Part shown: piece after piece, positions 39,801 through 51,800 of the stretch
Position numbering within the stretch: the stretch's first letter is position 1
How the letters are laid out: every line of letters starts with the position of its first letter
NCBI GenBank assembly: GCA_037783415.1
Contig: JAZGTN010000002.1
Location: forward strand, 3,038,001 to 3,102,000
DNA: 64,000 bases
Direction: 5' to 3'
Source of the DNA: Leptasterias polaris
Lineage: Eukaryota > Echinodermata > Asteroidea > Forcipulatida > Asteriidae
Translations under genes and position numbers: made by a program
Notes under the pieces: model-generated
Told to the model about the DNA's origin: nothing
Database searches by the model: none
The model's input: the letters and a program-made list of their open reading frames with translations, nothing else

Positions 39801-42800
39801 GAATGGTCAAAATTGTGATTTTTTTTTTCATAGATAGAAAGCTCTGGTATGGTAGATTCTAAATAGGGCATCAAAAATTTTCCTTCATGCTGAGAAATTT
39901 ATGTTATTTGCATAAAATATGAAAAATATGAAATTTTATAGTGAAAAATCATATTAAAAATGGCTGCAATTTTTTTTCAAAATCTCCTTGAGGTCCACAT
40001 TTCCCCCCAAAATAAAGCCCTATATGTAAGCTTTCCAATGATACATAATTATATAGGATTTCTAAACTGTAAATGAGATTTTGAAATATAAAATGGCAAC
40101 ACATACAAAAACCTCGAAAACAGGCCTGATTCCTAAGGGTTAATCCCGGGGATAACATTTTATTGTTCACAGAGTTGCACATAACTTACATGACCTAAAA
40201 ACTGTCATGGTGGAACACTTTCCTACATGTAGGAATATATAGTTTTTGAGAAACTAGTAAAAACAATCAGTTTTGATCTTGTGAGACCAATACTCAATGT
40301 TTGAAAACAGTGAAAACACAAAACGGATTTGTTCACTATTTCCTCACGACTCCAATGACCGATTGAGCTTAAACTTTCACAGGTTTGTTATTTCATGTGT
40401 ATGTTGGTTCAAACAAAGTGTGGATACAGGTCTTTGGCAATAACCAATGTTTTAAATGTGCTTTAAACAGACAGTAGTACTTGCGAAGTAAATTTGTTAA
40501 GGTAAGATTAAAAGGGTACCGGTCTCAAGCAACATGCAGTACATATCATTTGGTTGGTAACCAATACCTGGTAAGCAAGTGCCAGGTAAATTTCAAATCC
40601 AAGACTTTTGACAGATCTTCAGATGTTCACATAATTTTGCTTTATAATCAAAATCTACACAGCAACCTTTTGTATGTGCTACGCAAATTTCAAAATCAAA
40701 ACTTTTACAGAACTTTGGATGTTCATTTTGGGGTAAATGGGTGCGTTCGATTAGCTTCACCGGGTCGACCCCAGTGCGTTCGAATAGCTCTGACGTCATT
40801 GTTGTGGCTCACGCGGGTGAGACCCAAGTGCCCTGCTTGTACTTGGGGCTGACCCTGGTTCATGACGTCACGACGAAAAACTTTCTCAATGGCCCCACAA
40901 GTTTGACACACATTTTCTCCATTAAAACAGCGTTTTTGTGAGCAATCAATATTTTTTTATTCGAAGCCGGATACCTTTGAATCACCGTGGGCTTGTAAAA
41001 TTGTTTAATGTTGCAGTTTTACCTTGAGAATAATTATTTTACGAAGTTTTCGTGAATCCACAAAGTTTCAAACGTAATGAACACTTAGGAAGTAGTTCCG
41101 GTCAGCTGTCCCAAGATGCATTGGTGTGAATGCTGGGGGAAGTTGGCGTTCGATTAGCTCATGTCAGGGGCTTGCCCGGATGAGCACACCGGGGTCGACC
41201 CGGGGAAGCTTATCGAACGCACCCAATATAAGCTTAGCAACCTTTTTGCAAGCTGCTAAGAGATTGACTTACCTGTTGATGTTATCGGCACAGTACGTGA
41301 AGACGGCCTCCTTAGTGATAAGCCTGTTGGTTCGTCTCATCTCCATCAGGACGTTGGTCATCCAGTCCTCTACGCGTCCCTCGGCCGGGATGTTCTGTCT
41401 GAACTCCATGACTTCCCCCTCAGCGGACACCATGGCTGTCACCAGGGTCTCCTTGTTGTTGCCTTCTTGTAGACGCAGTGAGGAAATGTTGTCATACATC
41501 TGAGATTAATTGAAAACATATTATGCTCGGTAACATATAGTCATGGCACATTATATTTATTTCACTGTTTTCTCCAAAGTGCATTGCCCTACGGGAGTCA
41601 CAGTCCTTGATATACTAGACTGGACGAGTGATTGAATGAGTATTTGTTGAAATTGGCTGAGAAAACCTATATTAACGAAAAAAGAGGAAATCAGCTGAAG
41701 CATGGCATGCCTGTAAAATGATATCGAATCACACACCAACCTTAATGATGTGCTCCTGAACACAGGACGGGTCACTGCTTCCCAAGATAGACAACAGCTC
41801 GTCATCTGAGATGAAGAAGAACCTGGGGAAGGCATTCCTCTTGGAGTCTAGATAGTCATTGAGACTCTTCTGGCAACGCTCCAGACCGGTACTGATCATC
41901 TCCAGATCCTGGAGACGGTTGGAGACGTGGCAGGCATCCTTGATGCGGGGGTTGGCTGTTGTGTCTTGCATGATCTGGGGGGAAGGTTGAGTAGGACAGA
42001 CATCATTAATAATGAAAAGAAGGCAGAGAAACTCATGGCATTGTTTGAAACAAAAATTCTCTGTAAAGGGTATGTACAACATTGGTATATATGCCAAAGA
42101 CCTGTATCCAAACTTGATGTGACCCAACATATACATGAAATAACAAACCTGTGAAAGTTAAAGCTAAATCGGTCTTCGGAGTCATGAGAAACAGGGAAAA
42201 AAAACACTGAAAAACCCCATTTAATATATGTTTTAACTTCTTTTCAAACATCGGAATTTATCCTGCAGGATAAAGACTGTTATTTTACTCATTTCCTAAA
42301 AACTATTTCAATGGAAGTTTTCCACCATGACCATCTTTATACCATGTAAGTTACGTGCAAATCTGTGAACACTTATATTTTCATTCTTACCAATGTTGTA
42401 CACACCCTTTAAGGATGCAATTTATCCAGTGAAAAATAAAATGACAACAAGGTTTGAGTTTGGGTTAAAAATCCATAAGATCGCAGGGCTTGAAGATCAA
42501 CACTTTCACTGGGCCAGAATCAAAATATAGGGTAGGCGTAAGCAGGCGTGATGCTTTTGAAAGGGCAAGGGTACCAATGCATTTTCTCCTTGGTAACGGG
42601 TACCTCTATGGTAAAACAGTAAATTTCTGTTGGAACATTTAAGAGGCACCAAAGCAATGACCAGGGGCAATGTGCCTCTCAATCGCTCGTCGTGAAGTAT
42701 CAGGCATGCATAAGAGTCTTTTCTCTACCTTCTTGAATGTCTTGTCGATGGCGTCAAACTTCTTAGCCTCTTCCGGCAGCTGCGATCTGATGTCACCACC

Positions 42801-45800
42801 GATGAAGATACTTTCCAAGTACATCCACTTACGCTGAACAACCATCCAAACCTAGCAAAACAAAGCGGCTAGAGTTTTCCATTTGACTAAAATATCAATT
42901 TTGAGGTTAACAAAGACAAATTGACTAGAGCGGGACTTGAATCCGCGACCTCCTGATTAAGGTGCCGGCGCTCTACCAACTGAGCTATCTAACCCTTATG
43001 TTGGCGGACTCCCTATTTTGTCGATATCTTTGTTCGGTGGTGCATAAGAACAAGAATTATCATAAGAATGTAAGAAAACCAACATACAAATTCTGAAATA
43101 TAGTTTCTATAGAGTTTTATCACTTCATTGGCAAATAAAATTGATTTTGTAATAACACTTTCCCATAAACTTTACAGCAATGATATATACAGATGATATT
43201 TGAAAAGTGACGTCACTGGATTGTTTTGAAAGTTAACAACTTCTGCACTGGAAGGGTATCAAATACAATGGCATTATACACCATGCTAATGTGAGGTAGG
43301 AGATTTGTGAACTTTTTGTGGACTTTCATAAGGACTCCGTCTCCTGGAAAATGAGTGCATCAGCAAAATGAATTTGACCTTAAAGTAAAATCCCACATAA
43401 ATAAATAGACCCTTTGCATATGATGTTATAAGCTCAAACGAGCCCTCGCAGAGGTCAAAGGAAGACCTACCATCGGCTTAAGTTGTGGATGATGTTTACT
43501 CGTGTTCACAATTCCACTAGGGTTGAGACGTTAAACAGGTTAACCGTTTATCCGTGAACAAGCGCTGACGTTTGTTTCAAAGCTGACAGTAAAAAATACT
43601 TTTAGCTCCAGACACTATCCAGTGCGGATGACACGACACCCCTTTTGTTGGCGGAATGTTTCTTATCTTATTTCATTATTGTTAATCCCCTACAATTTGA
43701 TATACATTTTGCTTTGTTTGCAGCCTCACTGTAGTTTGTGGTTTTGTAACTGTAAAGACTGGGTTACAAGAGTTCTATTTTTCGTCCATGAAAGTGTGTT
43801 AACATCTGCTCCTGTTACAGATAGACTCATAGCTCCCGATTGGAGTCGGCAGAAACGGTTAAAACGGAAGTCACAAGTTCCAACTAAAGACTACCGAAGA
43901 TGTACAAATTCCATTGTTTGACCTCAGAAATGGTGGCCTGTGCAAGGTGGGGGGGGGGGGGTCTATAAAACAGAGCCACCAGTCTCATGGGCCCAATTTC
44001 ATAGAGCTGCTTAGCGGCCGATTCTGTGCTTACGTACAAGTTTCTATTTCACAGCGCTGCTAACCGTAAGCACGCAAAAAGGCATGCTAGCCTTCCGGTG
44101 CTTACTGCACGAAAATGAATGACGTAACAATGCAAATCCATGGTGAACATGCAAGATGGCCGCCTTATTTTCTTGCTAACCTGTGAAATACGCTTATGCT
44201 TAAGCTACAGTTAGCACGAAAATTTGCTTACCGTTAAGAAGCTCTATGAAATTGGGCCCTGGTACTCACCTCCAGTACTTCCCCGATGAGTGACAGACTC
44301 TTCTCCCATGTCTGCACGGTGTTCAGGAAGGGACCGATGAAGCGAGATGCGGACATGCTCTGTAGGTTCATGGAGTTATCATCCAGGTTCTGAAGGACCT
44401 CATCCACGGCTCCTAGGATGTACCCTCTCTCCTGGGTGCCTTTCATGTACTTGATGATGTTGAACTTCATGTTGTCCCAGACGTCACTCACCTCCTTGAT
44501 GCCCTGCATAGACAAGTTTCAGTTGTTAACAGGACTGGAATTTTTATCTTTGCGAGTGCAAAGGCCACTTAAAGCACATATCACATTGGTAATTGTCAAA
44601 GACCAGTATCCACGCTTAATGTGATCCAACATGTACATGAAATAACAAACCTGTGAAAGTTTAAGCTCAATCGGTCATTGGAATCACGAGAAAAAAGTTT
44701 TTAACTTGATCGTGAGATAAAAACTAATTGTTTTACTCATTTCTCAAAATTTATAGCATTTCAAGGAAAAATATTTGAAAGGGAGTTTCCCACCATGACC
44801 ATCTTTATAATAATAATAATAATTACACAGCATTTGTAAAGGCGCACTGAATCTGATATAAAACCATTCAAAGGCGTCGGTCAAGATGGAAAGGAGGGAA
44901 ATCTCAAGTGGTAGGAAAAGCAAGTGTGAACAGGTGTGTCTTCAGTCGCTGCTGAAAGAGTGAGATGTTGTGTATTTCCCTGAGGTTTTCAGGAAGTGAA
45001 TTCCAGAGCCTGGGTGCTGTGCTGGAAAAACCCCTGTCCCCGTAGCTGGCTAAACGAGACTGGGGAACAAGGAGCATGTTGCTGGTGAATCTTAGACCTG
45101 GTCTTGTACTACGGGGAGTCAACAGGTTTTGAATGTAGTTACGCGTGAATCTGTGTACATTTATATTTTTACTCTTACCAATGTTACGTACACCCTTTAA
45201 AGTCTTAAAGTCTAAGGGAAACTACTGAAGAAGGGTAACGGCCAAGGCATCCATGTTATTCCAGACGTGTATTAGTTGAAACATTGATAAATCATCTTTA
45301 GTAATAATATTTTTTCTTCTTCTCAAATTTACTTCAGGGGTTACTGAGAACAAAGAGTTAAACCCTCACTTTCAGACTTTTTTTTTTTTTTTTTAATGAA
45401 ACTCTTTTGTTTGGGTGTGGATTCATATTTTCTCGCAAAAAAACACGAAAAAAACCCACCCCAATTTGAGTGTGAGCACAAGATAAATGATTTTAACTCT
45501 ACCATAAATAGCAGAGTATAAATCTTGTCTTCAGATTTCCCGCAGAAAGCTTCAGTTAACTAAATACTGCTATTAGATATTTACCTTTTCAATACTCAAT
45601 TCCTTGGAGTCAGTTAACTAAACACTGCTAGTAGATATTACCTTTTCAATACTCAATTCCTTGGAGTCAGTTAACTAAACACTGCTAGTAGATATTACCT
45701 TTTCAATACTCAATTCCTTGGAGTCAGTTAACTAAACACTGCTAGTAGATATTACCTTTTCAATACTCAATTCCTTGGAGTCAGTTAACTAAACACTGCT

Positions 45801-48800
45801 AGTAGATATTACCTTTTCAATACTCAATTCCTTGGAGTCAGTTAACTAAACACTGCTAGTAGATATTACCTTTTCAATACTCAATTCCTTGGAGTCAGTT
45901 AACTAAACACTGCTAGTAGATATTACCTTTTCAATACTCAATTCCTTGGAGTCAGTTAACTACACACTGCTAGTAGATATTACCTTTTCAATACTCAATT
46001 CCTTGGAGTCAGTTAACTAAACACTGCTAGTAGATATTACCTTTTCAATACTCAATTCCTTGGAGTCAGTTAACTAAATACTGCTAGTAGATATTTACCT
46101 TTTCAATACTCAATTCTTTGGAGGCGCTGGTCACTATATTCCCAATGACGTCTTTGTAGTTATGCAGCTCCATCGCAAACAGGTTCTCCAAGGTGAAGGT
46201 GTCTGGGTTCATGTCAAATGACTTTCCAGTCTTCTGCATCAACTCCTTCCAATGTCTGCCAAGGGTCAGAGACGGCCGTTAGAATCATTACATCAAACTC
46301 TTCAGGAGAATGTTCAAATAATTAAACTATTCTTGTACGGGAAAACTGTTGGAGTTGTTGGAAGTGCACTGGACTCAAGCTCTGGTGTTTCTGATCAGCG
46401 GAGTGTGGGTTAGAGTCCCGGTCTTGACACTTGTGTTGTTTAATTAGACACTTAAAGGGACACGTTGCCTTGGATCGGGCGAGTTGGTCTATGAAAAGCG
46501 TTTAAAAACGTTTGTTATGAAATACATATGGTTAGAATGATGTTTTAAAAGTAGAATATAATGATCCACACAAGTATGCCTCGAAATTGCGTGGTTTTCC
46601 TTTTACATTGTGAACTAATACGGCACGCCATTTTGTAGAGCCAAAATTTTGACTCCACAAAATGGCAGACCGTGTTAGTTTGCAAAGTAAAAGGAAAACC
46701 ACGGAATTTCGAGGCATATTTGTGTGGATCATTGTATTCTACTTTTAAAACATCTTTCTAACCATATGCATTTTATCACAAACGGTTACAAACGCTTTTC
46801 ATAGACCAACTCGCCCGATCCAAGGCAATGTGTCCCTTTAACCATTAGTGCTTCATTCTTCGGATGGGACATAAGCTGTAGGTTTGATGTGTTGTGAAAT
46901 GCACATAAAAGAACCCAGTACCCTTATCATTAAGAGAAGGGGTTCATCCTGGTGTTTTCTTGTATGGTTGGCTGCAGATTGCACCACAGCACCTTGCAAA
47001 CCGTTACACGGTGCTTTGTGAATAAATGTGTCTTACATTTTGAACTTAGCTCTGCATACCTTGAAGAAAAATAACAAGCACTTTGAGATACCCTCAGGAC
47101 TGATAAAGCGCTATATCAGAAGTGTGTATTCTTGTTAGTTATTATAACTAAAATTTATAAATTTATATGAAAAACAACTGCAGGAAAATCTCAGGAGAGT
47201 GGGCATGAAGGATTAGGAAACTTTTCTAACCAATATCCTCACCTTTCTCTAAGGGCCTCATTCTTGAGATCCACAAACAGCGGGATGGAATCTTTGAATT
47301 CCTTCATGCGGCCCTCTACCATGTGAGCAGTGGATGTACTCTTCACCTCTCTGGGTAGTTTCTTCAGGGTCTTGATGAAGCTGTCAATACCGTCCACTAG
47401 ATGGTTGATGCTCAGGTTGGACCACAGGGTCTGGGCCCACTCCTCACGGGCCGCCTGCAAGGGAGAGGTGCAAAAATGGAAAAAGATAGTGTGTGGGAAT
47501 CTACAGGGAAACATGATGTCTTGACTGGGCTTGAAGGACAGATGTAGAAGAGTGGTCTAGCACACCAGACTCAAGTTCTGGCGTTGTCAGAGTGTGGGTT
47601 CAAGTCCTGGTAGTGACACTTGTGTCCTTGAGAAAGACACGTAACCACAATTGCTTTGCCCATTGAATGGGACATTAAGCCTTAGGTCCAGTGTGTCATG
47701 CAATGCATGTATAATAACCCAGTGTAGTCACGCAATGCATGAATAAGAACCCAGTATTTTGTATAATAATAACAACAACAATACAGAACATTTATAATGT
47801 GCACAAATCTGCAACAAATATGATCAGTGAAAAAACCAGGGGATTGCTCCAGTGCTTCCAGCAGTGGCAACAAATTGCAAAACTTGCATTTTGACACCAC
47901 TTACTGAGCGTCCTACAAGTGCTCAACAGTTTATACAAGCACGCACCCAGAGCAGTCACTTTTAGTTAGCCAATCAGCAGTATTTTCCTACCAGTGGTTA
48001 GTGACGAGAGGTATGGATACGGCGCGCTGCCCATGCTTGCAAGGCTGATAGTATCCACAAAATTCTCCAGTAAGCAGAGCCGTGACATTGAGCTTTTTCT
48101 CATGAGAGACTTGACACCTTACCTTCTGTTGTTTGTAGATTTCATAGATCTTATCCAGTCCAGACATCTCTTTCTGTACTTGGAGGAGTTCAGGGTACAT
48201 GGTAATTGAAAGATCAAAGAGCTTCTCAGCATTGGCGAGTTCTTGCCGATCTTTCTCATATATGGATAACTCTCCCTTGAAAGCCTCCATTAGCTCAACA
48301 CCTGAGAGACACAGGGATGAGATTGTATGAAAATAAAAACTCTTGAAATATTGATGACAATTTCCTCTTGGTGTAGAAATGAAGTTCCCTAAATGTATAG
48401 AATGTTACAATTTAGTGGTATGTCGTGGCCGAGCGATCTACTGTATTGATCTCAAGTTCTGACGGTTGAATCGATGAAGTGTGGGTTTGAAACCCAAATA
48501 TGATACTTGTGTCCTTGAGCAATGCACTGAACCATAATTAATTCTCTGAGCCTGTAACAAGTCCTAACAAATTTGTTTCAATGCTAATTTGAACAAATTA
48601 CTTTGCATTATATATAAATATATATAAGTAATTTTTTTTATTTATAACAAATTGCTATGGGTATTATCATTTTTAAGAATTTTGTATAAATAGAATTTCA
48701 AAAGAAGATTTGATTTCATCGAAAAATATAGTCTTTGTTTCAGTTGTTTTCTCGTTTGATACGCGCAAGATATGCACAGTCTATTGTTTATTTTAGCTGT

Positions 48801-51800
48801 TTGATTATTTTTCCACTATTTGAATCTTTGAAAGAACCTAGGAACTTTTGAGTAACTTTGACTTTTACTCAGACGAATTTTTCCTTTTGCCAGACGTGCT
48901 ATTACCATTATCCAATAACGGTTGTAATAAGAACAACACTGTCTTGATGTTTGCATTGTTTCCTCATTTTCGATATGCGCAAGACTCGCAGTCTATCAAT
49001 TTAAAATTGGTGAGCCATTCTTCTGGAGAAGAAGTCTTTTGTGTTTTCTGTATAAATATTACTGGACTCAACATGGTGCCTGTTCTTGAGTGAGGTACTG
49101 TGTAGTAGAACTCACCTTTGTCCAAGTTATTCCCCACAGCTCCTGGACCTTCCAGTCGGAACTTGCTCTGGAAATTATTCAACTCGGAACTGAAATTGCT
49201 GATCTGATCTTGAGTAATCTGTGGAGAGCGATAATCGGATTAGTGTTTCATGGTGTTTCTTGGTCAAGCAGTCTGGTGCAGTGGAGTTCTGAGCCAAATT
49301 TCATACAGCTTTTTAAGCAGAAAATATTGCTTAAAATTATTCTGCTAAGCAAATATAAGCAGAATACCAGTCACAGATTGTACATGTGACATGGTATTTT
49401 GCCTGGTAACTTTATTCTGGTAAGCATTGTTTTGTTGCGCTTAGCTACTTTGTTTTGCTTAAGTAGCTCTTGGAAATTTGGCAATTAGTTGAAAAGATGA
49501 TTTCATTGAAACCACAATGTTACTAGCATTGGAAAATTCAGAAAAACACTAAAAACAGCAAGAAATAAATCCTTACTATTTCCAACTTCTGTGAATATTA
49601 TGTTTTCTACAATAGGGTTGCAATTAAACAAATTATTTAAAAAAGGAAAGAGTGCAAAAAACTGTTTTGTGCTTATCATCCGGGAGTTTTTAACAAAGAT
49701 AAGGCCTTGTTACACTACAAGAAATCATGTTTGCATTTAGGTCATAATCGAATCATACAACACTGTTGCATTGATTTTGTGCTTACTGCCGCGAGTTTTT
49801 AGGAAATATATGACCGTGTTACGCTACCAGAAATAATGTTTGCAACAAGGTCATACATTATTGCATTAGTTTTGTGCTTACATCAAGTTTTTAACAAAGA
49901 TGCGTTCTCTTTGCTAAATGAGAAATTGTGTTTGCATCAAGCACTAACATGAGGTTATTCTTCTTACCTCTGTAAATTTCTTCTTGACCACAATGAGGCT
50001 TGCATCCACATGTTTAGACTCCATGAACAGATCGTCCCACATCAGCTTGAAGTTCCTACACGTCTCCTTCTCTCTGTCGCTAACCTCGATCTTGTACATC
50101 TCCAGGGTGCGGTAGCGCTCCACGATGTCCGTGATTCGCATCTCCACGTCAAGAGACATGTCCTTGATGTCCGAGATGATACGGAGGACAAACTTGAGAT
50201 CTTCCAGGGTGTTTGGGGTCTTCTTGAGGTCGGTGGATAGGGTCTGTTGCAAATCAAGGTGGGAATGTTAAATATGAAAGACAACGATTCGTTTTTGTTT
50301 TCACCTGCTGAAGTTATTATTGAGTTTACAAATGTTAATATTAACCCTTGAGAGACCATTCATTTCCGATTAACTATCACAAAACCCCCAGACATTGCTA
50401 ACATTTTGTCAGTAAAAATCTCAACATAAATAAAATGAAAGAGAAAATCTAGTTTCTAGTTTCGAAATTGTGATACTATGTCAACACACTACATCGGACA
50501 TTTTCATATATGGCCATGACCTTTACTTTGACCTCTTTATGTGAATAGAAGTAGGTTAAACTTTGCGGTCGCTATGGGGGTTTTGGTACAAGCTGCTTGT
50601 GGCTGCTATGGTCTCTAAGTATGAAAGATTAGTAATGGATTTTTGTGTTCACCTGCTAAAAGTTATTATTGAGTTTACAAATGTTAATAGTAATACAAGC
50701 TATAGTCGTCACAAACAGTTTCCTGGTAAAATGTATATTTAAGTATAAATATATAAGTCAAATGTTCATGTGAAGTTAAAGATTTATGACGCTATGTACA
50801 TAAGGTCTATTACTCACCTCTAACTCTGTCTTGAGCCCATGGAGCTCCTCACTAGCTGTGTCTTTGAGTAAAGTCCCCAGTGATTCAACCCATTTCTTGG
50901 CATGGTTCTTAACCGTGTCGGCCAAGAGTCCCATGTGCAGGCGAATACAGTCCTGGTCCTTAATCTTCGGCTGGTTCTCCACCTGTGAATACAAAAAACA
51001 GAAAGATTTATCTTTAGTCAAATTCATATATTTTAAATTCTTTGTAAACTGAAGACGGATAAAAAGCTGACCTTAGCAGCACTTATACAGGGATGACTGA
51101 CGAAGTGATCTACCCATAGCTGTGCAAGTCTTGTGCGTAATCGAACATCAGGACCCGTCAAAGTGTGTGAGTTTGTTTCCTTCAGGCGTTAAAGCTATGC
51201 GAGTGGGACCAAAGTGATCCCCAAAAATGTTCCGAGTACGTGTGGAACTTGCAGAGTCTATTGCCAAAGCAGATGGCCAATAATCTAAGAACCAAGTAAC
51301 ACAAAGAACACACAGTAACATGAAGAGTATCTCAGGAGAAGTTTGACAATATTTCAACAATATGACTTAAAAAGAACAAAAACAAAGACCATAAAATTGA
51401 AACAAAACATGCCCCTTTGTTTTTTGTTGCCATTGTCGTGTAGACAATCTGTGAATTGGTACTGACTGAACAGTTTTGTTATTTGCCTCTGTTTGTTTTA
51501 ACTCTGTGGAAATTAAACACAGACCTGCCAACCTTGTAATTTCTTTTTGAGTACCACACTAGCGCAGCGGCATTAAAACCAGAAGCCCGTGCACGGCGGC
51601 ATAACCCAAAAGCCCACACTGTTATTGGCACAACAGTCAGTCCAAAAAAATAAATAACCAGTTCGACTGTTGGCACTGTATGTTCCAATTGCCTAGATCA
51701 TAGATGCCACTCAAGGGGCAAACAAATCTATTTAAAAAAAAATAATAATAAAAAATATATATATAATTAAAAATCTAAAAAAAAAAATGCCAGGGGTTTT

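Larger units (their letters stand above)
38819..40463. mobile_element. TTAA foldback family A, interrupted by a piggyBac-like element
   Basis: Left end AGGCAGGATCATAGATTGGT after GTAA (38815-38818, one base off TTAA); right end CAATGTTTTAAATGTGCT then TTAA at 40464-40467. Body includes CTTACTTGCTGAGAAGCGCT and GATTGAGCTTAAACTTTCAC. The 879-bp element at 39261-40139 sits inside. Confidence 0.7.

Noticed and set aside
44904..45122. Independent small gene
   Set aside because: Its sequence is the C-terminal tail of a LINE pol protein, truncated and nested in a MITE.
45560..46098. Nine extra coding exons
   Set aside because: Each copy has only the last ~25 nt of the exon, no acceptor, and an in-frame stop after its donor; a tandem duplication of the boundary.
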